DNA of 64,000 nt from NCBI GenBank assembly GCA_012845835.1, contig JABAKD010000020.1:5931915-5995914 (forward strand), written 5' to 3'. The translations under genes and the position numbers were made by a program. Position 1 is the first letter of the stretch. Each line of letters opens with the position of its first letter. Origin of the DNA: Undaria pinnatifida (lineage: Eukaryota > Sar > Phaeophyceae > Laminariales > Alariaceae). Below are positions 30,996 to 42,247 of this stretch, piece by piece. The notes below the pieces were generated by a model. It did not search any database and had not been told where the DNA came from. It was given only the letters and a program-made list of their open reading frames with translations.

Positions 30996-33900
30996 ATGGC
31001 CGAGATGGCGTTCGACGAACAGTACCAGGAACCCTTCGACCGCTCTCTGGCCCGCTTTCGCGAGCAGCTCACGCCAACGCGCTGCGGCAACCTAAAGAGA
31101 GACGGCTTCATTGTGATCGACGACTTCTTGGGGCGAGGGTGGGCTCTGGCGCTGCTTCAAGAGATGCGCTGGCTCCACAAACACGGGTGGGTGGTGGGTG
31201 CGATATTAATAGTCGTAGTTTGTGTTGAGCTTATATGGTGTTAATTCGCCAAACGATCGGTCTTGCGTGCTTTATGTCGGCAAAGAGGCCCGAGAACTGC
31301 TGTAACGTGTTCGACGGTACAGCTTGTTTACTGCTGCGTCGAGGCTGCGTCCTACTCCGGAGCAAGGGCGCACAAAAAAATAAATTCCGACACCTAACCC
31401 TACCCCCCCCCCCCCCCCGGGAGGGGTGTGAAAAAAAGTTTTTTTTTTTTTAATGTTTTCTTACAGGCTTTCTTTTGGCTTTCTCCTTCTCCATTGAGTG
31501 TGCTTTCGTGTGATGGTGTTCACGGCACGACGTGCAAGCAGGACCTTGTTACTAGGAAGGTGTAGATTGCCACGTCATGTAATGAAATAAGCTGTGGTGG
31601 GCTGGGGACACTCTTATTTGGTTTTCAAGTCTTGAAGTACAGCAGTAGTGCTTGGGGACAACCCCTCAGCTACAAGTAGCTTAGAACTTCTCTAGCCTCT
31701 GCGACAAGTCCACGACATTTGACCTCGGTCGAATGTGGCGAAATGACACAACCAAATGACACATACCCATGCGTCGAACCGTTATCATTCCAAGCTTAGT
31801 CAAGCCGGCAACATACCGAAGAGGGGCTGTCGATGAGCCTACGGCGGTGGAATCACCTTCGCCACGTGCAACACCCATCCACAAATAATAGCAATTTGTC
31901 TTGCATGGTACTTATTATTCACTCCCCGAAGCCCCTCCCCCTCCCTCAACAAGACTAAACCGCCGTTTCTTCGAGCGCTTTCGCGTTGAGCGCGTTCGCC
32001 CTTCATGCTCTTCCCCCCTCACCCCCACCCCAACCCCCCCCCCCTCCTCCTCCTCCTCCTCCTCCTCCTCCTCTTCCTCCTCGTCCTCCTCGTCCTCCTC
32101 TTCCTCCTCCTCCTCCTCCTCCTCCTCCTCCTCCTCCTCCTCCTCCTCCTCCTCCTCTTCCGACCCCGAGCTCTCATCTTCAACCGAGTCCCCCGTCTCC
32201 ACTGAGGACTCGTCTGAGAGTGACCCGTCTGTACCATCAACCCCCTCCGCCCCCGGCGAGACCTTACGGCGTGCTACGGGGGCTTTGCCAGCTGTACTCT
32301 TCTGTTGTGTGCTCATCGTGACCGCTCTCCCCAAGCTCTCGCTCTCTCGCTCCTCTGCTACGGACGGTACCGCGGCTGCGGGCTGCGGTACTGTTGAGCA
32401 GGGGCTACGTGGATTGTACTGCCCCCTGTGTGCCCACTTTATATATAGGATTTACTGTAAACTTGTTTATATAGGAAATTGTATGGCGTTTGGGGGGGGG
32501 GATGGGACCTTCGTACCCCCCCCCCTGAAGGGCCCCCAAAAAAAGTTTTGGGGGTTAGGTGTCGGAATTTTTTTTTTTGTGCGCCCTTGCTCCGGAGTAT
32601 TTTTTTTTTTTTTTTTTAATCCTCCGGTGGATAAGGAAAAACAAAGCTTTAGCTCACCACACTTCCACGTATTTTCATACGCGTCGTGTGTCGATTTGCT
32701 GCGTCCTACTATTTTGAAAAAAAGTTACACCAACCATCGACACATCCCATGTAACAGAAGATAGCACACCTCCCTTAGATAACAAGCCCTCACACATGAG
32801 CACACCCGGTGATATATTTTTTGGTTGGTTTTTCGACCGTCCCTGTATCACCGGGGGTACGTTGAATACCGCGCCCCATACGGAGGTGCGCCTGATAACA
32901 GCATGGAACTCCAAACTTACCACCACCTGATGGATACCATTCACCCGCAACACGCACCGGCATGGACACCAGCATGGAGGCAACTGCTTCGCTCCATCAA
33001 CGTCGGCCGAACGAGTCGGCGGCCCCAGCCCCACCGGCACTTGCTGCTCCCGCCTCCCGAGGACAACGACCCCGTCGTTTATTTCCGGGATCAGCAGCCC
33101 GCCTACGGTACCGGTGCTAGTGCTACCGGTACTACGTCTGCTACTACGTCTCCTACACCTGTGCCCCAAGCCCCGACAACCTGTGCCGGTACCGGTTGTA
33201 GTTTTGCGGCCAATCACGGAACTTGTTTCGAACCGTTGCATGTATCGCCATCTCAATAAAAAAAAACAGTGTTTGTTGTTCTGGGCGTCGGCTAGAAACG
33301 AAAGTTTCATGTGATGCTCGTAGACCATAAACTCTATACGGCAGCAGTTTTTTTCCGGCAGAGCACGGGCCTCTGAGGTGCAATCCTCGGGAGGTTTCAC
33401 AACATTGGATACATATTTTACCGGTAAACCAGGCATTCGGTGTTTAGGCCTCCGCGGGGTCTGTCGTGTGAGTCGCAACGTCAGCGGGCGGCGTGTTGCG
33501 CTCACGCACCGCAGGCGTGTACTCCCCCCTGAAGTCCATCGGAGGCACGAAATGCGGCATTGGCATAAATATACGCCCAAAAACCGCTTCTCAACGTGCG
33601 TGTTAGACACCTAAAACATTTTGTTCGCCTATGGCGAAAACAGCAAAAGTACGCCAATTATCGTTCCCGCCTCCGGCGCCTGTTGCACTTGACAGCAATT
33701 AAACCCGACCCGAAAGTTGCGCCAGCGCAACAGCTAACTATTGCCCTGACAGTAACGCTCTTTGGTATCGCAGCAAGGCGGAGATTTTTGCTGTCACCTC
33801 CGGGTTCAAGTGTGGGCCTTAGCACCGCCGTTTTTGCGTGGCAATGGAAAAGCAACCTAGTTACAGACTCACTTGTTATCACACCCCTATTTTCCGGCCC

Positions 33901-36900
33901 ACGCCGGTTGTTGTCGACCCCCTTGCTGTCACATCCTCTTGTTATCACACTGTCTGCAATCTGGACGAGACCTGTTAACGCTCCTTAACAATCATGGATA
34001 ACGTTAGCACACACCCTCTTTATACCCCCCCCCCCCGTTACCCCTCCCCCAAGCTGCGGGGCTCCCGTGCATGTTGCTTATAAACCGGGATGCGCCAGAT
34101 AGCACACACCCACAACAGCCCACCCGGTGATGAAGTTTTTTAACGTCACAATGTTATCACCGGGGTTGTGCTTTCTTCCGTGCTATGCGGTAGGCAACTA
34201 ACTGAAGGTTTATTTTCGGGTCGCCCTCAATAAAATATTATGACAAGGGGTACGGCCACGGCTCCACCCGTGGCGCTAGATCTGCGTTGCCCATACTGGT
34301 GTTCTAGGGTAGGGTATAGTGATACTAGTCGTATTAATGGTGCGCTGTGGTGTGCCACTCTGAACGAAAATGTACGAACCATTGGTGCATAAATGTAAAT
34401 CCCGAACAGTCCTCACATTTCCGTCCGTAGTCCCGGAGTGGTAGTATTTATGTACATGGCATGACATGCATAGCAACGGTAGTACGCGTGTATAATAGTA
34501 CTCCGCCACGGGGAAACGTTTATACTGCTACTGCTACCACTACTACCATTGCAGCGGTATTCCGTTTCTCACTGCTACTCATTTGTCGCGATCTAGGAAT
34601 GTTGAATATTCCACAGTCCCCAGGATCTAACGCATACCGGGCAATCACCAATCAGCCGGTGGGGATGGGGTTTCCACACCGTACGGGGCGGTATCAACCG
34701 CGGGATCGCCGTTTTCGTGCGCAGGTTATTAGAGTTGTAGATGTATTGGGATCCGGGGATGGGACTCTATCCTCCCCGGGCGCCGCTGGCTCCACGAGCC
34801 ACAGCCTATCAGCGATCAGCCGATGGTTTCTACACCGTGCGGGGTGGTGCCGATCCGGGGGATCGCCGTTTTTGTCCCCGGTTGGTTGGGGTTATAGATA
34901 TGTGGAGGAATTCCTGAACTGGGGATGGGACCCTATCCTCTCCGCCTGCGGTGAAACCTCGATGGCTCTTTGGCTGGAATATTCCTGTTCAGTCCCAACC
35001 TTCTAGAAAAGAGCCGGCGACGTCTGGCTGGGATTGGATAGACCAACCAGGGGCCAGAATCGTAATTCAAAATTGTGCTTCAGCAGCAAGGCTGGCTTGA
35101 TGGCTGTCAGGACTGCCTCGACATTGTTGGGCATCCTCAGTACGCCACAGCCACAACTGGGCGCGGCACTTGAGACCCGGTGTTCTGTTGGTTGTGCCAC
35201 CCAACCTTCCTACCCACACGACAAAACGGGGCTGAAACGCCTTAAGTGGCGAGACCATGCTGACAGACAGACGAGCAAACAGACAAAGACAAATAGCCGT
35301 GATTTCTGTATTATATGGTAGGCATACTGCTGTACCGCTCGCTGTACGGCAACCGCAGCACCGCACTTCAGTTTGGCACTATTAACAACGCGGCACAGCT
35401 ACGAGTACCAAAGACCGGTCTGTCTGCAGTTGCGGCTGAGACTATAAATAAGATTGTTCCTTGCTCGCATTACACCCAGTGCTTGGGTTGCCCATGCTAG
35501 AAATTACCTACGGGTATGATATAGCTTATTTCTCAGGCGCCAGCATAGCTCCACAATTGGTAGTAACTCTATGGAACCTATGACGTCAGAGCAAGCGTTT
35601 TATTTTCATGCCCATGCAAAGTAGATGCATTTTGGTATTTCCCAGCCGGCTGCAATGTCATTCGACCACAAATCTCTCTCTCTCTCTCTTTGTTGCTATT
35701 CTAGATGTCGCTTTGAGAAATCGACTGACACCCTTGCTAGCACCCGTGTCGTTTTGAGAAAAACCGACTGACGCTCTTGCTTTTTTATGTGCACCCGTCT
35801 CCTCCCCCAAGAAGCAGGACATAAAACTATCGCTATACACTATCGCCCACCGCGGGCAGCCAAACACCAACAACGGCGCAACCCCTCATTGACGCAAAGC
35901 CATCCGGCCCCACCCCCCGCACGCGCCTCGTGTCCTTTGTCTCCCCTTTCGTTAGAAAAGATTGATGCGGCCTAACGAGACTCAGTTCTCCCATCCGAAC
36001 GGGCAGCGGATGCAGTTTTCCAAGCCCAACATCTTCGAGGTGGATCTACATGATGACGCCATCCGCACCAGGTGGGTAGACAGACGGCTTGACGTTGAAG
36101 TTTGGTGAACCCGAGCGTGCTGCGGACCCTTGCAGAGACCTCATGGAAGAAGGGAGGGGCGGGGCGGAGGCGGCGGACCGGGGGGGGGGGGGTTATCGAA
36201 CCGTCTGTCGAGTCTTGCGGTGGTTCTGGTTGGGTGTGTTTTGTATATCCGAGGAAATTGCTGGATGGAGTAGAGACTGAAGGGTCAGCAACAAGAAGGT
36301 ATCTACCGGGGTCTGCTATAAATACATGCATTGCGCTCCGTCTTCTTTGTCACTCGCCTTTTCTTCAATCCTGCGGTTGAAAAATTCCGTGAAAAATTCA
36401 GCTCGTGGGACTCACACGCGAGCGATGACAGCTTTCATCCGACCTCGTCACGTTCCTCAACTACGGCTGTAGACTATACGCATAGCTCCGTATACGTCCA
36501 CCCTCGGAGCAACCCGAACCCCAAACGTCCTTTTTCTGCTCAAGATCAACGTATACCTCCCGTCCGTACATCCGCCCGTGCTGCAGCTCTCCGAGTGAAA
36601 CGGCCTGTCCTCTCCATCTCCCGCGCCATCATCGCACCATTACCTCTTTGAAACCCGTTTCCCTTGTTATCTATTTTTCGGTGCGCCTCATGCACGCTGT
36701 TGGGGTTCTTTTTTTTTGCGAGGAAGGTTGCCGGAGATGGACGCCCTCTTTCAGCAAGAGGAGTTGGTAGAGGCGCTGGCCGAGGCGTTTCCGGAGGGTT
36801 TGCGGCTCGCACGCGGCACTCGGGGGAAAACCTTAAAGCTGCAACGAAATGCTGGTGCGCTTGTTCTTGAGGCATTTCCCGGTGACTTGACACATGGGTG

Positions 36901-39900
36901 TGGTCTTAGTGTGTGTTATTGCGCGTTTTAGCCTCTGCGAAGGGCACAGCATGTTTTTCATAGTGCGCTTTGGCGTGTTTTCTTCGTGTATGTCTTACGT
37001 GTTTTAGCATTTGCCAAGAGCACATGGCGGTTTTCTTGGCGTGTGTTGGCGTGTTTTAGCCTCTGCGACGGACACGTGGCGATTTTATCAACTGATTTGA
37101 CGTGTTTTAACTTTTGCGACGGACAGATGGTGTTTTTTTTTAAATGCGTTGGCGTGTTGTAGCCTCTGCGGCAGGCAGACATATGATAGCTTTCTTAGTA
37201 CGTGTTTGCGTGTTTTACGGGGTCCTGGCGTGGGATTCCTCCCCAACGGCAAGCCCGCGCATTCGGGGCACCTCTTGTGGTTGAGGGAGTTATGGTCCCC
37301 GCCCCGCTGGGTTACGGTGATGAAGGAATGAAGGGGAGTAAAGTACTAGCCTTTTACTAAGAAACCGATATGCTGGACGAAGCTGGATTTCTCATTTTAG
37401 AAAAGGTGTGTATACGATATTTTTGTACAAGGTTTTCCTATGGGATAAGGTTGGCTTGATATCCCGGGGGCGACGCAAGTCGAAAGGGGAGAACACGTTC
37501 CAATGACATGTACAGGTATGAGCTACACAGCAGTACTGCTTTTGCTGCTGCTGTATGCTTCGTATACGTGGTATGAGGTCCGATGATATATTTTTGACTA
37601 CTGCTGCTATTTTGCGTTGGACGTGTTCATGTTGTCGTGGTTCGATCCCTTGCTGCTGCGAACGAGCCACACACACGCATACATCGTGACTACTGGCACA
37701 AACGAAAGAGCCTGGAGCACGGCTGCTGTAGTATCGCTGCTGCTATATTGCTGTATGCTGGTTTTGTGACTGAGAGGCTGAGCGGCTGTATAAAAAAACA
37801 AACACACACCGTTCTTCTTGATCGTCTCGTGCGACTATGACAGCACACACCACGTACAGAAGCACATATACATGCACACACAGAAAAGCACCGTCTGTGG
37901 CTGTCAACAAAGAGTGCTGCTGCACGTAGCAGGCAGCAGAGAAAGCGAGCACAATTGGACTGGTGATATTGTACAGTGGGCTGGAGAGCGCCAAGTAAAA
38001 CCAACTTGTGAGAGGGGAGCAGGCTACTTGAAAAAAAAATGGTGAGGTTTTCCGTGCACCTGCTCGTCTCAGCAAGGCGAAGCACAACCCCTTGACATAA
38101 AGAGCTAATTCAACGACATTGAATGCTCAGAGCACCACCGCGGAGCTCGGCTGGGATCCGGACGTGCGTCGTATTGTACCGACGGCCCCCTTGCTAAACC
38201 CGCAGCCGAAAGCGAGAAAAAAACGTCGGCCGCTGGAGAACACCAAGACACATAAACACTCCCGTTTTTTTGTTTGTTCTCCTGGAAAATCGTAGGCTGA
38301 GTTTCGTGTGAGGTTATTTTTCATGAGGGGCCCTGTAGCATAGACTTCACAGGTTATAACCGCCAGAACTGTGGATGGCGGCTCCAATCCGTCAAAGTTC
38401 GTTCGGCCAATTGGTTGTCCCACGAAAACAAATGATGAGCATCTGTGTACTTCAGGCAAACCCCTGTCCCACAGTATTATTGACGGACACCCGCAACTCA
38501 GGCAACACCTTCCCCACCATTTGCTTCCGATGCAGGCTCGGGGGGGTGTTTCCCACTCCATTACGACAATCCCGGCCCGCCGAATAAGCGGGCGCTGACT
38601 TGCCTCCTGTACCTGAACCCGTGCTGGAAGGAAGGCGACGGCGGTGAGGTTTGCCTCACGCCATTTCTCCAGAAGGAGAAGGCGATAGCCCCCCTTCTCG
38701 ACCGCCTGGTGGGTGCATGTGCGGTGGGACGGGGTTCTCTGTTGTTGTGGTGGTTGTTCCGACAGGTGTTGGTGTGGTTGTTATTGGTGTAGTTAGTGTT
38801 GGTGGTGTTGGTGTTGGTGTTGGTATAGGGTTTCTTTTTGGTGATGGCGTTCGTTGCTTATGTTGATGGGGTTTGTTGGTGGTGGTGTTGGTGTGATTGG
38901 TGTTGATGTTGGTTTCGGGGGGTTTGGTGTTGGTGTTGGCGTGTTGGGGTGCTGTTGGTGGCTGTTGGTGTCGTCGTGACATCGTCACTGCTGCTGTGAG
39001 TTGTCGCTTCCTCGTACCCTGGCGCCAGGTACCAATTAGTGTTGCCGCTCTGAACGCTTGTTTCTTGCGCCCAAAAGAGGCTGCAATCTTATATGTTACG
39101 TACGAGTGGTTTCAGACAGCCCACAATCTAGATCTTGCCGCACGAACGCCCGGAACAAACGAACTGTTCGTGTCTCTCCGCAAAAATGCGTGAGAGCGGC
39201 CTTTTTAATCGGCAGGAATACATAACATTTTCGTAGTTTGCTTGCGTGGGCCTGGGGCCCACGCCAGTATAAGAAGACGCGGGGCGGAGAAACTAGGCTG
39301 AAGCCCGGAGAATCAAAAACGTACCCCAGGTGTGTATTACTGGTACGGGTGTGCTCATACTTCTGACTGCTGTACAGTTTATCCAGCGGTTGGGTTTCAT
39401 ATTTGAGGGCCCCTCGCTTTTTCTTTATTCCGCTTTTCCCACCCGCTAACGGCCACGTGGCGCACCAAGACGTCCCTGGGAGCGTTGGTGCTGACGCGCT
39501 GACGCGAGCGCAGCCGGCTCTGACGCACCGATGGAGCGCGCAACTGCGCTGCGCGAGCATGATGATTTTTTCGTGTGCCTTGTACCTGGTACTCGTTTTT
39601 GCATTTGGTTGTGGTTCTGCTCGGGTTAGGTGGTGGTAGAACAAGCTCCCACTGTCCTTGCCCCTTCCAACCCCTCGCTTTCCCTGCTTTGTATGCATGT
39701 GGTTGGTCTGGTTCCGCGATACTTGTGCGTCGATGATACAGGTGATATTCCGGAGCGATCGCGTGCTGCACAGGGTGCTACCGTGCAACGCCGAGCGCTT
39801 CATGCTGACTGTGTGGGTGGACTCGCCCGACGTAAACTCGCCTGAGGAGTCGACCCTTCGAATTGGTCGGTCCCAGCTCAACGACTGGTGCGTAGTTGAA

Positions 39901-42247
39901 GAGCCGCATCGCACGCTGCACTTTTTTTTGTTTTTTTTTTCGGTTGGTTCGCACTTCGTCGTAAAGATTGGGGTTCCGTTTTCTTTTTGTTTTTGTTGGG
40001 GGGGGGTGTGGTGCTCTGCTTTTTTTCTCCAACCCATATTATTATATTATTAAAATTCAAATACACTCCAGCTGTGAGATCGAATATTTTGTCGAAACTC
40101 ATCTTTGCAAGCTGTGTGTGATACTCCGATCGCGCGTATTACGGGTTGTGTGTCCTCATTAAGGACATAGGTCGGCGACTCCCCTTGCAGCTACAGTTAT
40201 ATTATAGGAGTATTGCCCTATCTTCTCCAGCTCCCTTCTTCTCTCATATCCAATGCCACATAGCAGGACCTCCCCCCCACACGCCTTCGTTTTTCTCCCG
40301 AGAAGAGAAGAGGTTAGCGTTTCCGTCCGTCTTGGTGCGTGGGGAACTGTGCATCCTACCCATAGGCACTCTCTTTTTTTTTGTCATTTTTTTTGCGCAA
40401 TAAAATTCCCGCGGGGGAGCTCGAACTCGCGAACTCGACCTTACTAGCTACGAAGTTTTCCACCACACCACGAGGGGTCCCGGTACTGTAATGTTTTGCT
40501 AAGTAGACAACACGGGCGCGAGGGTGTATCTACCGAGAGGCCTACGGGGACACGTAGTAACCTACAATGCTGGTATTAGTATCGATACGGGTAGTAGATT
40601 TTTTCTGCAGAACGTGGTGCACGATGTACGATTAGGGCCGGCAAAGTTGGAAAATACCGGAGGGCGGCGGATAAGGTGACTGTGTTGATCAGGCAGAAAA
40701 AATACGTACGATTCATCGCCTAAACTATGTAATGGAGGTGGGAGTGCGGGCGCCGATGTGAGAGAGAAAAAAGAAAACGCGACAGCTATAGTAGTTGAGA
40801 GCACCGGGTACAGCGGCCGGCTGTACACGGGCTCATTAGACTTCCTTCCGAGATTTCTATTAGTTGCAGATAACGGCCAACCTTGCGCTCCATGATCCTC
40901 GCCCCGATGCACCGTGACAGGCTGGGTTTTTGCGACTTCCTGAGACACTCGCCCGTGCAGCGTGTGCTGTCACGTGGTGTGTACGAGGAGCAATACGAGC
41001 AGTCCCTTCGAGATTGCATGGCGGGGGCGGAGGGCTTCCAGGAGATGCTGGCAGCTCACAAGTCGCAGGTGAGGTACAACTGATTTGACTTACGAAGTAG
41101 TATTCACGAACAGGTATCGCCTCAGGGGTCAGGGGTGGGCCTACGTGTTCGACATGTGCGCTTCGTGCTAATGTTTGTTGTACGTGCATACGCGGAATAT
41201 ATATGTACCAGTGTGCATAGCTCAGTTAGTTGCGCTTACGTCGGCGGCGATATTGTGCATCTCCGTGCTCTCACCAACCAGCTAGGGTGAGCGACCTGCA
41301 GCACCATATACGTCGTATCATACTGCTAGCAGCATGCTGTATATAAACTCCTCGCAGTGTAGTGTAGGCACTACGTTGCTGTTGCCGTCCTCTGGTCCAA
41401 CTGCGCCGGGTTTCTACGCGTGGCCGATGCTGTGCGGCATTCGTTTGTTTTTTTTAATGGCTTATTTTAGCCTCTCAAGTGTATCCCTGGTATCTGATAC
41501 CAAAGTAGCGGCAAGTAATAATCCTATACTAAGTCCAAGTCATTTGTCGCCGAAAACGTGGGTGTCGTTCTAAAAAGGTTATAGCCGTTTTGGGAAAGCG
41601 GCCGAAAACGTGAGGAGTATGATCTTGCCAACCGTCTGGTGCGAGCCCGGAGCAGTTCGCGTTGTGTCGCGCAGCGCGCGTGTCGTATGCTACAGTAGAA
41701 TCCCAATTCGGAAGCCAGTTGTGCCCCCTGTCCCAGCGGCCCGAGCGGCTTCGCGTAGCCGATGTACTGTAGTAATAGTAATTGCCATTATAATTCGCCA
41801 CGTTTTTACCAGCGTCACTACTCCCCGTGTATACCCTTTCCCGACCCATCCACCGACCCACCCGCCCACCCACCCGCCCACCCACCCACCCGCCCATTCA
41901 CCCACCCACCCACCCACCCACCCACCACCACCCGTGTTATCGCACCCCAATCCAACCCAATCCAACCCAGCGAACGCACTGTGTTAGAACGCTGGTAAAC
42001 GCAACCCAACCCACCCTCCCATCCACCCCGCATAAAGCCCCGTGTGTGTCTCCCATGTGCTGGTATCATATGCCCCTATGTATGCATAATGGAAGCGTTT
42101 CGTGCGCCATCGACCGCGTTTTTTTGTACACCGCGCCTACACCTGCTGACAAAACTTCAAAAGGTGGCAGGTTTGAAGGCGAACAAGGGGCTGTACGGCA
42201 TCGTCGAGCGCCTGCGGCAGACCGCAGCTCTGGCTGCCCTGTCTTGA
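30996..42247 (+). CDS. 2-oxoglutarate/Fe(II)-dependent dioxygenase, prolyl-hydroxylase type
   Basis: Seven exons: 30996-31186, 35961-36071, 36727-36854, 38536-38708, 39742-39887, 40921-41068, 42164-42247 (326 residues). All six junctions keep frame, and all introns are GT-AG. The N-terminal GFIVIDDFLG (37-46) and KPNIFEVDLHDD segments are typical of the P4H/EGLN-like branch of 2OG oxygenases. The iron ligands are His152 and Asp154 (CFPLHYDNPG) and His211 (RVLHRVLP). Arg220 (ERFMLTVW) should bind the 2-oxoglutarate carboxylate. The family often has Trp before the first ligand (FPWHYD); here it is Leu. The C-terminal 75 residues are helical. No signal peptide or membrane segment is present, so a cytosolic or nuclear protein hydroxylase is likely; the substrate is unknown. 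Introns of 4.8, 0.66, 1.7, 1.0, 1.0 and 1.1 kb carry a TIR element, tandem repeats, an R4 copy, an R1 arm and a SINE. Confidence 0.88.
32041..32158. repeat. (TCC)n microsatellite in intron 1
   Basis: About 40 CTC units with occasional CTT or GTC changes. It opens long Ser, Pro, Leu or (antisense) Glu/Arg frames that are artefacts. Confidence 0.95.
32747..34190. mobile_element. TIR element, family R2, diverged 1.44-kb copy
   Basis: The left end reads CCATGTAACAGAAGATAGCAC. The right end, reversed, reads CCGCATAGCACGGAAGAAAG. Both are followed inwards by CACACCCGGTGAT / ATCACCGGGG hairpin arms as in the other R2 copies. It lies in intron 1 of the dioxygenase gene. Flanking duplication is no longer visible. 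Confidence 0.6.
32903..33259 (+). CDS. Hypothetical ORF inside the R2 element
   Basis: From the Met of MELQTYHHLMD to a stop after a polar C-terminus: 118 residues, Pro/Thr/Ala-rich, with a CAGTGC...NHGTC cluster near its end. No family recognised. It could be the decayed N-terminal part of an element-encoded protein or a chance frame. Confidence 0.2.
   Translation: MELQTYHHLMDTIHPQHAPAWTPAWRQLLRSINVGRTSRRPQPHRHLLLPPPEDNDPVVYFRDQQPAYGTGASATGTTSATTSPTPVPQAPTTCAGTGCSFAANHGTCFEPLHVSPSQ
34625..34955. repeat. Two-unit tandem repeat, about 165 bp per unit
   Basis: Both units contain, in order, ATCAGCCG(G/A)TGG, TTTC(C/T)ACACCGT, GGGATCGCCGTTTT, and GGGGATGGGA followed by CTATCCTC. The copies are diverged by roughly a fifth. 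Located in intron 1. Confidence 0.65.
36915..37210. repeat. Five-unit tandem repeat just inside intron 3
   Basis: Units of about 50-80 bp, each with GTGTTTTAGCCTCTGCGACG or a variant, start near 36923, 37000, 37050, 37101 and 37153, only 60 bp after the donor at 36855. Confidence 0.7.
37425..38260. repeat. Dispersed repeat family R4, copy 2 (intron 3)
   Basis: Collinear with 11353-12660 (see that entry). A short further fragment with TTGGCTTGAATTC and CGCAAGTTGAAA lies at 57485-57525. Confidence 0.6.
38740..38955. repeat. GTTGGTGTTGGTGG simple repeat (intron 4)
   Basis: GTT/GGT-rich degenerate microsatellite starting about 30 bp after the donor of exon 4. The frames through it are artefacts. 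Confidence 0.85.
40062..40200 (-). repeat. R1 fold-back arm, partial (intron 5)
   Basis: Reverse complement of the inner 140 bp of the R1 arm, from CTCCAGCTGTGAGATCG to GTCGGCGACTCCCCTTG. It abuts the SINE at 40205. Confidence 0.75.
40205..40485 (-). mobile_element. tRNA-derived SINE, family SINE-2 (intron 5)
   Basis: On the minus strand, CGTGGTGTGGTGGAAAA (A-box-like, near 40465) is followed by GCGAGTTCGAGCTCC (B box, near 40420). The body shares the CACATAGC(A/G)GG, CTCCCCC and CGCCTTC blocks with 12695-12905. Confidence 0.65.
41830..41935. repeat. CCCACCCA simple repeat (intron 6)
   Basis: Runs of CACCCACC and CGCCCA units. Pro/Thr- and Gly/Trp-rich frames here are artefacts. Confidence 0.9.

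Noticed and set aside
31901-32764. 287-residue poly-Ser ORF and antisense poly-Glu ORF
   Set aside because: Produced by the (TCC)n microsatellite in intron 1 of the dioxygenase gene.
32675-33610. 311-residue minus-strand ORF over the R2 element
   Set aside because: Composition is irregular, it crosses the element's end and hairpins, and no transposase motif is visible.
39096-40037. 313-residue minus-strand ORF
   Set aside because: Antisense shadow of dioxygenase exon 5 (39742-39887), with no domain of its own.
41213-41262. tRNA-like TAGCTCAGTTAGTTGCGC
   Set aside because: A single A-box-like stretch with no B box following; lies in dioxygenase intron 6.
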